Of a stretch of 40,113 nt of DNA, positions 17,732-25,967 are shown piece after piece. Position numbers and translations under genes: made by a program. The stretch's first letter is position 1, and each line of letters starts with the position of its first letter. The stretch is taken from NCBI GenBank assembly GCA_028284545.1, contig JANQRN010000239.1, positions 1 to 40,113 of the forward strand. Reading direction: 5' to 3'. Origin of the DNA: Rhodothermales bacterium. GTDB lineage: Bacteria; Bacteroidota; Rhodothermia; Rhodothermales; JABDKH01. The notes under the pieces are model-generated. The model was not told where the DNA came from. It did not search any database and saw only the letters and a list, made by a program, of their open reading frames with translations.

Positions 17732-18319
17732 ATGCCCAAGTCGTCGATGGACCTGAGCCCTGAGCTACTCTTGCGGGCCTACGCGATGGGATGCTTCCCC
17801 ATGGCTGAGCCGGATACCGACGAGGTGTTCTGGTATGCTCCTGATCCGCGGGCTATTCTTCCGCTGGACCGATTCAAGGTCTCGCGCAGTCTGCGGCGCA
17901 CGGTCGAGAGGGGCGACTTCGAGGTTCGGTCAAACGAGGCCTTCGAGGAGGTGATCGAAGCGTGCGCCAACCGGGCGGATACCTGGATCTCTGACGAGAT
18001 CCGCGCCGCATACGTAGCGCTCCACCACGCGGGTTTTGCCCACAGCGTAGAGGCCTGGGCAGACGGAGCACTGTGCGGAGGCCTCTACGGGGTCGCGATC
18101 GGCGGCGCCTTCTTCGGCGAGTCGATGTTTCATCGCAAGACAGACGCTTCAAAGGTCGCGCTGGTGTACCTTGTGGAACGGCTGCGGGAGGGCGGATTTG
18201 TGCTCCTCGACACGCAGTTCACCACCACACACCTCGCGCGTTTTGGGGTAGAGGAGATTCCTCGTGAAGAATACGAGATCTTGTTGGCCCGCGCGATCAG
18301 GTTACCTGTTTCCTGGTAG
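17732..18319 (+). CDS. aat: Leucyl/phenylalanyl-tRNA--protein transferase
   Basis: This cytosolic enzyme adds Leu or Phe from aminoacyl-tRNA to proteins with an N-terminal Arg or Lys, marking them for ClpS/ClpAP degradation (N-degron pathway). The 195-residue product has LLLRAYAMGCFPMAE (about 11-25), WYAPDPRAILPLDRFKVSRSLRR, and the core SVEAWADGALCGGLYGVAIGGAFFGESMFHRKTDASKVAL, followed by LLDTQFTTTHLARFG. It is slightly shorter than the E. coli protein (234) but complete. It is divergent from the biotin-carrier gene, with 48 bases between starts, and begins a closely packed plus-strand run. Confidence 0.96.
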   Translation: MPKSSMDLSPELLLRAYAMGCFPMAEPDTDEVFWYAPDPRAILPLDRFKVSRSLRRTVERGDFEVRSNEAFEEVIEACANRADTWISDEIRAAYVALHHAGFAHSVEAWADGALCGGLYGVAIGGAFFGESMFHRKTDASKVALVYLVERLREGGFVLLDTQFTTTHLARFGVEEIPREEYEILLARAIRLPVSW

Positions 18320-18326
18320 AAGCGGT

Positions 18327-19286
18327 ATGCTCGGATTTCCCTCACTCGTTCGGCGAACCCCAGGCGTGACGTTCTTCGCTGTGGTCCTGGTCGTTGCCGG
18401 TTGTTCCACCCCACAGGGGCACGCACAGGCGCCAACGACAACCGTCACAAAAACCGTCCCCCCCGTCGTCGCATCTGTGCCCGCCGTAACGGACTCAACT
18501 ACCCAGGAGCTGTTCGCACGCGTGATGGACACGGCTGCAGGTGCCGCGTTCGCGGGTGAGGATATGGGCGCGATCATGCAGCGCGTGGGAGAGCTGTTCG
18601 TCGGATCGTCGTACGTCGGGGGGTTACTCGACGCACCGTCTGACGAATCGCTTATTGTTTCCCTCGACAAGTTCGACTGCGTCCTGTTCGTCGAGACTGT
18701 GCTCTCGCTGGCACAGGGAATTGCACACGAGGATCGCTCCTTCGACAGTTTCGTCGGCCGCGTCGAGAGTCTTCGCTACCGGGATGGCCGACTCGACGGC
18801 TACTGCAGCAGGTTGCACTACTTCTCAGAGTGGATTCACGACAACGAGAAGCGAGGCAGCGTACACAATGTGACGCTGGCACTCGGAGGCCTGCGTGCGG
18901 ATGGTCAGCTCGACTTCATGAGCCGCAATCGCGACCTCTATGCGCGGTTTGCTGGTGACGACAGCCTCTTTGCCGGAGTCAAGGCGATGGAGGAAACGCT
19001 TGCGTCGCTGGATCGCTGGTATATCCCACAGAACAAGATCCGCTCGATCTATCCGTTGCTGCGTGCGGGGGATATCGTCGCCACGAGTACAACCGTTGAG
19101 GGTCTCGATGTCTCACACAGCGGCCTAGTTTATATCCAGGAAGATGGCGGTGTGGGATTTCTGCATGCCTCGACCAAGAGCGGCGTCACGATCGCCGAAG
19201 ATCTCGCCGAATATGTTCTCGCAAACCGGGCGACGCATGGCATTGTCGTTGCCCGACCCGTAGACCAGCGATTGTCCTATGACTGA
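18327..19286 (+). CDS. DUF1460 lipoprotein, predicted N-acetylmuramoyl-L-alanine amidase-like
   Basis: DUF1460 proteins have an NlpC/P60-like fold, and characterised Bacteroides members act on cell-wall muropeptides, so a role in peptidoglycan turnover is likely. The 319-residue product has a lipoprotein signal with hydrophobic FFAVVLVVAGC and the lipidated cysteine at residue 26. The predicted catalytic cysteine is in DKFDCVLFVE (residue 118) and the histidine in VSHSGLVY (residue 264). ATG 18327 gives the proper signal peptide; an earlier in-frame start within aat would not. It starts eight bases after aat, and its stop overlaps the pfkA start by eight bases. Confidence 0.88.
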   Translation: MLGFPSLVRRTPGVTFFAVVLVVAGCSTPQGHAQAPTTTVTKTVPPVVASVPAVTDSTTQELFARVMDTAAGAAFAGEDMGAIMQRVGELFVGSSYVGGLLDAPSDESLIVSLDKFDCVLFVETVLSLAQGIAHEDRSFDSFVGRVESLRYRDGRLDGYCSRLHYFSEWIHDNEKRGSVHNVTLALGGLRADGQLDFMSRNRDLYARFAGDDSLFAGVKAMEETLASLDRWYIPQNKIRSIYPLLRAGDIVATSTTVEGLDVSHSGLVYIQEDGGVGFLHASTKSGVTIAEDLAEYVLANRATHGIVVARPVDQRLSYD

Positions 19287-20262
19287 GTTACGTCGCGTTG
19301 GGATTCTCACCAGCGGCGGCGACGCGCCCGGCATGAACGCGTGTGTGCGTGCCGTGACGCGCACGCTTGTGACAGACGAAATTGAGGTTGTCGGCATCCG
19401 GCGTGGCTATGCCGGCCTGATTGAGGGCGACTTCGTCGACATGGACGGCCAGTCCGTTTCCAACATCGTGCAGATGGGTGGCACGATTCTAAAGTGTGCC
19501 CGCTCCCAGGAGTTTCGGTCGGCATCCGGGCGCGAGCTCGCCGCGAAGAACCTGGCGGATGCGGAGATCGATGCACTCGTTGCCATCGGCGGCGACGGTA
19601 CGCTGACCGGCGCGCACCTGCTGATGCAAGAACACAGCGTTGCTGTTGTCGGCTGCCCGGCGACGATTGACAACGACTTGACCGGTTCCGACGAGACGAC
19701 CGGCTACGACTCAGCGCTGAACACTGCCATCGAGAACATCGATCGGATCCGTGACACCGCCGACGCACACGACCGCGTATTCCTCGTGGAGGTCATGGGT
19801 GCCGATGCCGGCTTCATTGCGTTGAATTGCGCAATTGGTGGCGGCGCAGAGCTCGTCTTGTTGCCGGAGTTCAACACAGACATGCTGCATATCAAGCAGC
19901 GGATTCAGTCACTCATGGCAGCGCAGGCTCGCTCCTCGATCGTCATGGTCGCTGAGGGCGAAGGGCTTGGTGGCGCACCGGCCATCGCCAACGCATTGAG
20001 CGCTGACCCCGCATTCGATCACATCGACCTTCGCGTATGCGTGCTCGGTCACACCCAGCGTGGCGGCGCGCCCTCTGCGCGTGATCGCGTGCTGGCGAGC
20101 CGCCTGGGCACGGGCGCGGTCAAGGCACTGCTGGACGGTATTACCGGGGTCATGGTTGGCGTCGTCTGTAACGAGATCCGCTACACCCCGCTGAGCGGTG
20201 TCGCGTCCAGCAAGAAGTCAATCAATTACGACCTGCTTAGACTAGCGCAGATGTTGTCGTGA
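19279..20262 (+). CDS. pfkA: 6-phosphofructokinase, ATP-dependent type
   Basis: The enzyme phosphorylates fructose 6-phosphate in glycolysis. The 327-residue product is of PfkA length and has ILTSGGDAPGMNACVRAV (nucleotide binding), IGGDGTLTG (GGDGT at residues 104-108), TIDND (129-133) with the catalytic aspartate, EVMGADAGFIAL, and VLGHTQRGGAPSARDR (fructose-phosphate binding). Glycine at the end of GGDG marks ATP use; pyrophosphate enzymes have Asp there. The position that is Gly in E. coli PFK and Lys in PPi enzymes is Ala128 here (PATIDND), an uncommon residue. It overlaps the upstream gene by eight bases and the downstream ubiE by four. Confidence 0.95.
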   Translation: MTELRRVGILTSGGDAPGMNACVRAVTRTLVTDEIEVVGIRRGYAGLIEGDFVDMDGQSVSNIVQMGGTILKCARSQEFRSASGRELAAKNLADAEIDALVAIGGDGTLTGAHLLMQEHSVAVVGCPATIDNDLTGSDETTGYDSALNTAIENIDRIRDTADAHDRVFLVEVMGADAGFIALNCAIGGGAELVLLPEFNTDMLHIKQRIQSLMAAQARSSIVMVAEGEGLGGAPAIANALSADPAFDHIDLRVCVLGHTQRGGAPSARDRVLASRLGTGAVKALLDGITGVMVGVVCNEIRYTPLSGVASSKKSINYDLLRLAQMLS

Positions 20263-20987
20263 GTCAGAACTATCCCTCGGTTGTAGAGTCGTCTGAGAAA
20301 AAGACGGAAGTCCGCGCGATGTTCAATGCGATCGCCGGTCGGTACGACCTGTTGAATCGGGTCCTCAGTGCCGGGATCGATCAGCGTTGGCGCAGGCGGG
20401 CGGTGGCGCTCCTTGCAGCGGAGCGACCAAAGCGGATCCTCGATATCGCGACGGGCACGGCAGACCTGGCGCTTCTTGCCACGAGCCTGCAGCCGGAAAA
20501 GGTTATCGGTCTGGATATCTCGGCAGAGATGCTCGCTGTCGGGCGGGAGAAAGCCGCACGCCATGCCTCGGGGGAGTTGGTAGAGCTGATTGAAGGTGAC
20601 GCCGAGGCGATGCCCTTTGAAGACAACAGCTTTGACGCCATTCTCGTCGCTTTCGGCGTACGGAATTTTGGTGACCTTGGCGGCGGGCTTCGGGAGATGA
20701 ATCGGGTGCTCCGGCCCGGCGGCTCAGCTGTGGTCCTCGAGTTCAGTCAGCCTACGGCCGTCCCGATCAAACAACTTTACGGCTTCTATAGCAAACACAT
20801 TCTTCCGCGGATTGGCGGAGCAATCTCGGGAGACTCCGGCGCCTACAAGTATCTGCCAGATTCCGTCGCGGCGTTCCCGTACGGCGACGCGTTCCTGAAA
20901 CGAATGGCAGAGGCGGGGTTTGCGAGCGGCGTGTGCGAGCGCCTGACCTTCGGAATCGCATCGCTGTACAAGGCGCAGGCGAGCTAG
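20259..20987 (+). CDS. ubiE: Demethylmenaquinone/ubiquinone C-methyltransferase
   Basis: This SAM-dependent enzyme performs the C-methylation in menaquinone (and in some bacteria ubiquinone) synthesis. The 242-residue product has VRAMFNAIAGRYDLLNRVLSAGIDQRWRR (family N-terminal signature), the SAM motif LDIATGTADLALLA, DAEAMPFEDNSFDAILVAFGVRNF, and EFSQPTAVPIKQLYGFYSKHILPRIG. Menaquinone is expected in this lineage, so MenG function is most likely. The GTG start overlaps the pfkA stop (GTGA). Its TAG stop is separated by one base from the stop of the convergent kinase gene. Confidence 0.95.
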   Translation: MSQNYPSVVESSEKKTEVRAMFNAIAGRYDLLNRVLSAGIDQRWRRRAVALLAAERPKRILDIATGTADLALLATSLQPEKVIGLDISAEMLAVGREKAARHASGELVELIEGDAEAMPFEDNSFDAILVAFGVRNFGDLGGGLREMNRVLRPGGSAVVLEFSQPTAVPIKQLYGFYSKHILPRIGGAISGDSGAYKYLPDSVAAFPYGDAFLKRMAEAGFASGVCERLTFGIASLYKAQAS

Positions 20988-20988
20988 T

Positions 20989-21429
20989 CTAGCGGTTCTT
21001 CTGGGGAGCGTCCTGCCGGTACATGGTGAGGCAGCAGATGTTGCTCTTTCCACGCGAGCGGTACTCAACGCGGTCGGCGAGTTTGCGCATGAGGTGGACG
21101 CCGAATCCACCGGACTTTTTCTTGGAAGCGTATTCGAAGATGTCAGGTTCGCGATAGGCCGCATCGATGAAGGGTTCTCCCTCGTCGCGAATACGCACGG
21201 TCAGGCAGTCTCGCTTCACGACAACGTCGACGTCGATACTATTTGACTCGACGCCGCCGTAGGCGTGCTCGATAACGTTTGCGCAAGCCTCGTCCACAGC
21301 GAGTTGTAGGGCGTTGACGGTCTCAACCGAGAACTCTGCCCGCGTGGCGTGACGCCGTACAAAACGGCGGACGTCTTCCAGGTAACGCGTGGCGCTGGGG
21401 ATCGTTATCGTGTGTACTGACCTGGCCAA
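20989..21429 (-). CDS. RsbW-like anti-sigma regulatory serine kinase (GHKL ATPase)
   Basis: Proteins of this family bind a sigma factor or other target and phosphorylate a STAS antagonist. The 146-residue product has the GHKL boxes: N-box DEACANVIEHAY (Glu47, Asn51), G1 box RDEGEPF (Asp82, Gly84) and G2 box SGGFGVHLMRKL (107-110). It is the last gene of a three-gene minus-strand unit, after a STAS protein and a PP2C phosphatase, a full partner-switching set. No sigma factor adjoins it, so the protein it controls is unknown. Confidence 0.9.
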   Translation of the reverse strand: MARSVHTITIPSATRYLEDVRRFVRRHATRAEFSVETVNALQLAVDEACANVIEHAYGGVESNSIDVDVVVKRDCLTVRIRDEGEPFIDAAYREPDIFEYASKKKSGGFGVHLMRKLADRVEYRSRGKSNICCLTMYRQDAPQKNR

Positions 21430-21435
21430 TTGACG

Positions 21436-21819
21436 CTAGGATTCAGAGCCATTGCCGGGTTGCGCACCCGGATGTGACTCGAACTTGGAAACGGCCTCTG
21501 CCTCCTGGTCGACGATGTCGAACAGCATGGGAAAGCCCAGCAGGTCAAACACGTTGAAGACCTTCGGCTGAAGCGAGGCGATCTTGATGTCGCCGCCCGC
21601 CTCTCGGACCTCTTCGATGTAAGCCATGAATACGCCCAGGCCTGCGCTCGAGATGTACTGAAGCTGATCTCCGTTTACGACGATCTTGACATGCTGATCA
21701 TCTTTGCATCTCTGGATCGCAGCCTCCAACTCAGAGGCGGTGTGCGCATCGAGTTCGCCGTTCAAATCGAGGATTGTCACGGGTCCCGACGAGCGGAAGC
21801 CAACAGAAAAGTTGCTCAT
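21436..21819 (-). CDS. STAS-domain anti-anti-sigma factor, RsbV/SpoIIAA type
   Basis: In partner switching, the unphosphorylated STAS protein sequesters the kinase, and phosphorylation releases it. The 127-residue product has the STAS core with LDLNGELDAHTASEL and the phosphoacceptor loop YISSAGLGVF; Ser58 aligns with the phosphorylated serine of RsbV. It has a hydrophilic C-terminal tail of about 15 residues. It lies six bases upstream of the RsbW-like gene, and its ATG overlaps the stop of the phosphatase gene by four bases, so all three should be made together. Confidence 0.92.
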   Translation of the reverse strand: MSNFSVGFRSSGPVTILDLNGELDAHTASELEAAIQRCKDDQHVKIVVNGDQLQYISSAGLGVFMAYIEEVREAGGDIKIASLQPKVFNVFDLLGFPMLFDIVDQEAEAVSKFESHPGAQPGNGSES

Positions 21820-24053
21820 TGTAAGGTTTCGCTGCGGTCATTAAGTGATGGCACGCGTGCTAGATCACTGTCGTACCGATTTCCGTGCCATTTTACGACG
21901 ACAATGGTTGTGTCATCGCCATATGCCCCATATTCAACAAACCGATCCAGATCGGCAAGCAGTATCGAACGGATGTTCGCGGCTTCCTCGTGTCTGTTGT
22001 CTCTCAGCACGTTTAACAATCGGTCATATCCGTACTCTTCCGCGCCACGCCTGCTCTCGATCAATCCGTCGGTGTAGAAGACAAACACATCGCCCGGCTG
22101 CAGTTGACGTGACTTCTCTTCGATTGTCTGTTTGAAGAGCTCCCCATCCGGATCAAGCCCCAGACCGAGACCGCGGGAGCGCCAAAGCTCTGTTGTACCT
22201 GAGAGGTCGCCTACGGCGGGTGGGCAGTGACCGGCACGCGCAACCCGGATGGTTTCCTCTCGTGCGTCGAGCACACCGTAAAGCACCGAGACGAAGACGT
22301 TGCGTTCTAGCAGTCGTGACAACGCCTCGTTGGCCGCCACGAGAAAGTCTTTCGGTGACGGAGCGACCCGGCTGAGGGACTTGAAGATCCCCTGCATCGC
22401 AGCCATGTAGAAGGCCGCCGATGTACCCTTGCCGGATACGTCGGCCACGACGAACGCAAATCGATCATCGTCGAGGTGCATGAAGTCGTAGTAGTCGCCC
22501 CCAACCTCGAGCGCCGGAATACTATCCGCCGCGATCGCGACGCCCGGGACATCGGGGAGGGTGTTCGGCAACAGCTTGGTTTGCACCTCTCTCGCGATGT
22601 CGAGTTCGCGTGCCAGACGTTCCTTCTCGATCCGCTCCTCGAAGAGGTGCGCGTGGTCCAGCGCAAGCGCCGCCTGGTCCCCGTAAACCCGCAGCGCCTC
22701 GATGTCCTCCGGCTCAAATCCACGACTTACTTCCTTCGCCGCGATGATCGCGCCGAGGGAGTCGCCACGGGCGTTCAGCGGTATCACGACCAGGCTACCG
22801 ATCCCGTCTCCGGGCCGGGCCGATACGCGGTGGTCGGCGGGAGCGTGCGCGAGCACGAGTGGTTGCGTGGAGCCACGTGCTTCTTCAACGAGCGCCGCCG
22901 AGTCCACGAATCGGTCCACACGGCCTCCCGCGATCCGGTGGGACGAAACGACGCTCGCCGGCTCGTGATCTTCGAGATTGGCAACGGTAAGCCACGCGGC
23001 GTCGGCGAGCCCTGCTTTGACCGGCGAGGCCGCGATGGTGTCAAACAGCGCCGACTGATCAAAAACTTGACCGACGAGATCAGTGAGCGAGTGGATCGCC
23101 GCGACCTCGTGCACCTTCTGTTGGTAGGCACTCGTCGTCGGGAGGTGAAAAAGCACGGTCAGGATTGTCGTCGTGCAGTAGATGATGCCGAACACGATCG
23201 ACAGGTTCGTGAAGACTGCCAGCGGATAACTGTAGTGGCGCAGGAACGTGTAGCTCCCCGGGACGACCTTGTTCGGGAATGCGATCGACTCTTCCATTAC
23301 ACCGATCGAAAGCAGGATGGCCAGTATGGCAACCGAGAGCACGATCACGAGCAACTTGTCGCGGAACGAAAGCGAGACGATCCAGGCGGTGCGGAACGCG
23401 TTCACAACCATGAGTCCAACCGCTGGTACCAGCGCAACGCTCTGGTACAGGTTCAGCTCGTACTGCGGCGGCTTCATGAACGTCGTCATCGCCGCGACGA
23501 TCATGGCGATGATCATCCAGTTCCACTGCCGCTGGCTGGTAAGTGTGCGTTTTATGAGCGCGAGGTTTCGCAACCGCAGCAGGAGGAGGAAGCAGAACAC
23601 CGCCTCGAGGAGCGCCAGCGTGTTCATCTTTACCACAGTTGCCAGCGCGAGTGGCCGCCCCGTGTCGAGGTCGAATCCGGCCGAGACCGCGCCGGCAAGC
23701 TCCGGGAGGAGGGCGGACTGCCCGATCCGCGAAACGAAGTAGCCCACGATCAGAAAGACTACACCGACTGCGACGGGCGTCCAGAATACTTCTACAATCG
23801 TGTCGGGCCGGTCGTCGTATCGAGCCGCCAGCAACAGGAACAGGCTGACGTACGTGATACAAATCGCCACGTGATATGCGGCGGCCAGCGTGTCTGAGTC
23901 CTGCATCTGGCCGGCCCACAGCAGCATACTGTAGCCAACGCCGGCCACAAAACCGGCGATCGCCACCACCGCGAGCACGGCCGAGCGGAACAGCGCACCG
24001 AAGTCAATGGACCTCAGGCGACTTGTGGTATCTGTTACGATGCGTGGGGGCAT
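21816..24053 (-). CDS. Membrane-bound PP2C (SpoIIE/RsbU-type) phosphatase with GAF domain
   Basis: This is the signal-receiving phosphatase expected to dephosphorylate the STAS protein encoded just downstream. The 745-residue product has about eight membrane segments in residues 15-310, a GAF-like sensor domain (about 330-490, including VVIPLNARGDSLGAIIAAKE), a short linker helix with ERLARELDIAREVQTKLLP, and a PP2C domain (about 510-735) with VGGDYYDFMHLDD, VADVSGKGTSAAFYMA, FYTDGLIESRRG and YGDDTTIVVVKW. The metal-binding aspartates are present. The input could be membrane-related or a GAF ligand; nothing in the sequence names it. It heads the operon and faces an unrecognised exported protein across a 156-base divergent region. 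Confidence 0.93.
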   Translation of the reverse strand: MPPRIVTDTTSRLRSIDFGALFRSAVLAVVAIAGFVAGVGYSMLLWAGQMQDSDTLAAAYHVAICITYVSLFLLLAARYDDRPDTIVEVFWTPVAVGVVFLIVGYFVSRIGQSALLPELAGAVSAGFDLDTGRPLALATVVKMNTLALLEAVFCFLLLLRLRNLALIKRTLTSQRQWNWMIIAMIVAAMTTFMKPPQYELNLYQSVALVPAVGLMVVNAFRTAWIVSLSFRDKLLVIVLSVAILAILLSIGVMEESIAFPNKVVPGSYTFLRHYSYPLAVFTNLSIVFGIIYCTTTILTVLFHLPTTSAYQQKVHEVAAIHSLTDLVGQVFDQSALFDTIAASPVKAGLADAAWLTVANLEDHEPASVVSSHRIAGGRVDRFVDSAALVEEARGSTQPLVLAHAPADHRVSARPGDGIGSLVVIPLNARGDSLGAIIAAKEVSRGFEPEDIEALRVYGDQAALALDHAHLFEERIEKERLARELDIAREVQTKLLPNTLPDVPGVAIAADSIPALEVGGDYYDFMHLDDDRFAFVVADVSGKGTSAAFYMAAMQGIFKSLSRVAPSPKDFLVAANEALSRLLERNVFVSVLYGVLDAREETIRVARAGHCPPAVGDLSGTTELWRSRGLGLGLDPDGELFKQTIEEKSRQLQPGDVFVFYTDGLIESRRGAEEYGYDRLLNVLRDNRHEEAANIRSILLADLDRFVEYGAYGDDTTIVVVKWHGNRYDSDLARVPSLNDRSETLQ

Positions 24054-24193
24054 GGGGAACCAGGGCCGTTTCTACAGCCTTGATGGCTCGTTTGTTACAA
24101 AAAATTGCAGTCCCGGCATAGGTAACAAAACGTTCAAATCCCCGTAAGCAGTCGCCACAAGCGCCCGTACGCGCGCCCGTACGCAAGGTAACA
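24033..24193. promoter_or_regulatory. Nested inverted TGTTAC/GTAACA sites in a divergent promoter region
   Basis: Two TGTTAC hexamers (24033-24038 and 24093-24098) are followed by two GTAACA hexamers in the opposite orientation (24122-24127 and 24188-24193). The inner pair extends to perfect 8-base arms, TTTGTTAC (24091-24098) and GTAACAAA (24122-24129), with a 23-base spacer. The outer pair lies in the first codons of the phosphatase gene and 16 bases before the repeat-protein start. This symmetry between two divergent genes suggests binding sites for a shared regulator, or a folded mRNA leader. It is an inference from arrangement only. Confidence 0.4.
24161..24184. repeat. 12-base direct repeat in the divergent intergenic region
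   Basis: GCGCCCGTACGC occurs twice head to tail (24161-24172 and 24173-24184) between the inner and last GTAACA sites. It contains the palindrome CGTACG. It may be part of the regulatory region or a chance slippage product. Confidence 0.7.
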
Positions 24194-24209
24194 TCCGGCA
24201 GTCAGCCTT

Positions 24210-25967
24210 ATGAGAAACAGAGTCGTTCGATTTCAGCTCGTCGCCCTGGCCGTTCTGGCCGTGCTTGTCGCCGGACGCTTTTTTAAGGGCCTACCGTCGC
24301 TGGAAGGCGAATTGACGATCCTCGACATTGACGTCGGTGAACTGGAACGACGCTCCTTCACGCTGGCCGGCCCCGCCGAAATCAGCGTTACGGCGTACGG
24401 CTCCGTTGAGCGGGAAACGAGTGCGCCCGTGGCCGCCGACCTCGCTGCCTACCCCTGGATTGTCCGAAAGGGCGACCGAATGCCGATCTGGCGCATGGAT
24501 CCCGCACAGGGCGAGGTCGTGAAGGGGACGCTTCTGCGGGTCGACGACACCGTACGACTCGATGAAGGAGAATACGACCTCTACTATGCTTCGTACGGTA
24601 CGGAGCGGTATTCCCGTCGCGGCGGGCCGTTTCTCCGGCTTGGAGGACACTGGACTGCCGACAGCAAAAACTGGCAGGTCGCACTGAGCGTGCCTCCAGA
24701 CGCCGGCCTGCGTGAGATATCAAGCGACGAAGTCGTTCAGGCGTCGACCGTCGGCGAAGTAGTCTGGAGTTCCGGACCAATGGAAGGTCGTCGGATGGCC
24801 GAGCAGCTGGTGTCGGTGTCCGCGCCAACGCCTGTCTCCATCTATTCGATCGGCGAGTTTTGTGACGGAGAGGCGTGCGATTGGGGGTGGATCGAAGACC
24901 TCGAGACTGGCGAGCGCGTGTGGCAGATGTCTGAGGACAACACTGTGTTTGCCGGTGGATCCCGGAGCAACCGCCTGTTTGACGGCATTGTGACGCTGCC
25001 ACCCGGCAACTACAAAGTCGCCTACCGAACCGATGCGGGGCATGCCTACAACGAGTGGTTTGGGAATCCGCCGTTTGATCCCTCGGGTTGGGGTGTAAGG
25101 GTCGCGACGACTCGCGAGTCCGACAGCGAAAATGTGCAGGTCTTCGATCTCTGGAAACAGCGCGAGGCCGTCGTCCGGATGTCCAGCGTCAGGGATGACG
25201 AAGAGCGTTCGTCGACCTTCCGCGTCCTTCGTGAGACGCCCGTTGTTGTCTACTCGATGGGTGAGTTCAGTAGCGGTAGCGCCTACGACTACGGTTGGAT
25301 CGACGACGACCGGGGCAACACCATCTGGCAAATGTCATGGGACGCGAGTAAACCCGCCGGTGGCGCGCGCAAGAACCGCGTGGAAGTTGCTTACCTGGTC
25401 TTGAAGCCGGGTCGATACGTGGCCAACTATCGCTCCGACGGCAGCCACTCCTTCGAAGACTGGAACAGTTCGCGGCCGAAATACCCGGAGCGCTGGGGGT
25501 TGACCGTATTCCTGTTGGATGACGCCGACGCAACGAACGTGGTCGTGGAAGGCGCAAGGCCGATTGCCGAGAGTTCGGTTCCCGCACTCATCGACGACAG
25601 CCGCATCCTGGTGGACCTGACGCCGGCCGGCAACGACGTTGCACTGACCCACAGCTTCTCGCTCGACGACGAGGTAGAGGTGGTGATTCATGCGTTAGGT
25701 GAGATTACCATGGCAGATCGGTACGACTACGCCACCCTTATCGCGGCTGATGGCAACGTCGTCTGGACCATGACGCGGGACAACACGGTTGCGATGGGCG
25801 AGGGAGAGCGCCTTCGGCGTTTCGACGGCCGGTTCACGCTGGGACCGGGATCGTACACGGCACAGTACCGCACCGATGACTCCTATGCGTTTGGAGACTT
25901 TGAGGGTGGCGGTCCCGCCAGGCCGCACGACTACGGAGTGCGCATCCTGCTCGCCGGCGACCGCTAG
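24210..25967 (+). CDS. Unrecognised exported protein of four ~100-residue repeats
   Basis: I do not recognise a named family. The 585-residue product begins with a signal peptide or signal anchor (VALAVLAVLVAGRFF). Three clear homologous repeats lie at about residues 201-297, 336-437 and 481-584, with a diverged first copy at about 48-160. Shared columns are a YSxGEF-like start, a DYGWI-like turn, a VWQM-like strand (IWRM, VWQM, IWQM, VWTM), an FDG..TLPPGxY element, then a YRxDxSHxFxDW-like stretch and a closing WGVRV. The tryptophan, glycine and tyrosine pattern suggests a beta-sandwich repeat, perhaps ligand- or surface-binding. The gene is divergent from the phosphatase operon and its stop codon directly abuts the prmA start. 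Export and repeats are well supported; function is unknown. Confidence 0.8.
   Translation: MRNRVVRFQLVALAVLAVLVAGRFFKGLPSLEGELTILDIDVGELERRSFTLAGPAEISVTAYGSVERETSAPVAADLAAYPWIVRKGDRMPIWRMDPAQGEVVKGTLLRVDDTVRLDEGEYDLYYASYGTERYSRRGGPFLRLGGHWTADSKNWQVALSVPPDAGLREISSDEVVQASTVGEVVWSSGPMEGRRMAEQLVSVSAPTPVSIYSIGEFCDGEACDWGWIEDLETGERVWQMSEDNTVFAGGSRSNRLFDGIVTLPPGNYKVAYRTDAGHAYNEWFGNPPFDPSGWGVRVATTRESDSENVQVFDLWKQREAVVRMSSVRDDEERSSTFRVLRETPVVVYSMGEFSSGSAYDYGWIDDDRGNTIWQMSWDASKPAGGARKNRVEVAYLVLKPGRYVANYRSDGSHSFEDWNSSRPKYPERWGLTVFLLDDADATNVVVEGARPIAESSVPALIDDSRILVDLTPAGNDVALTHSFSLDDEVEVVIHALGEITMADRYDYATLIAADGNVVWTMTRDNTVAMGEGERLRRFDGRFTLGPGSYTAQYRTDDSYAFGDFEGGGPARPHDYGVRILLAGDR

Noticed and set aside
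22476-23897. A 473-codon open frame on the plus strand inside the phosphatase gene
   Set aside because: It is antisense to a well-supported PP2C protein. Its translation is rich in Arg, Asp, Glu and His with no domain pattern, as expected of a shadow frame in GC-rich DNA.
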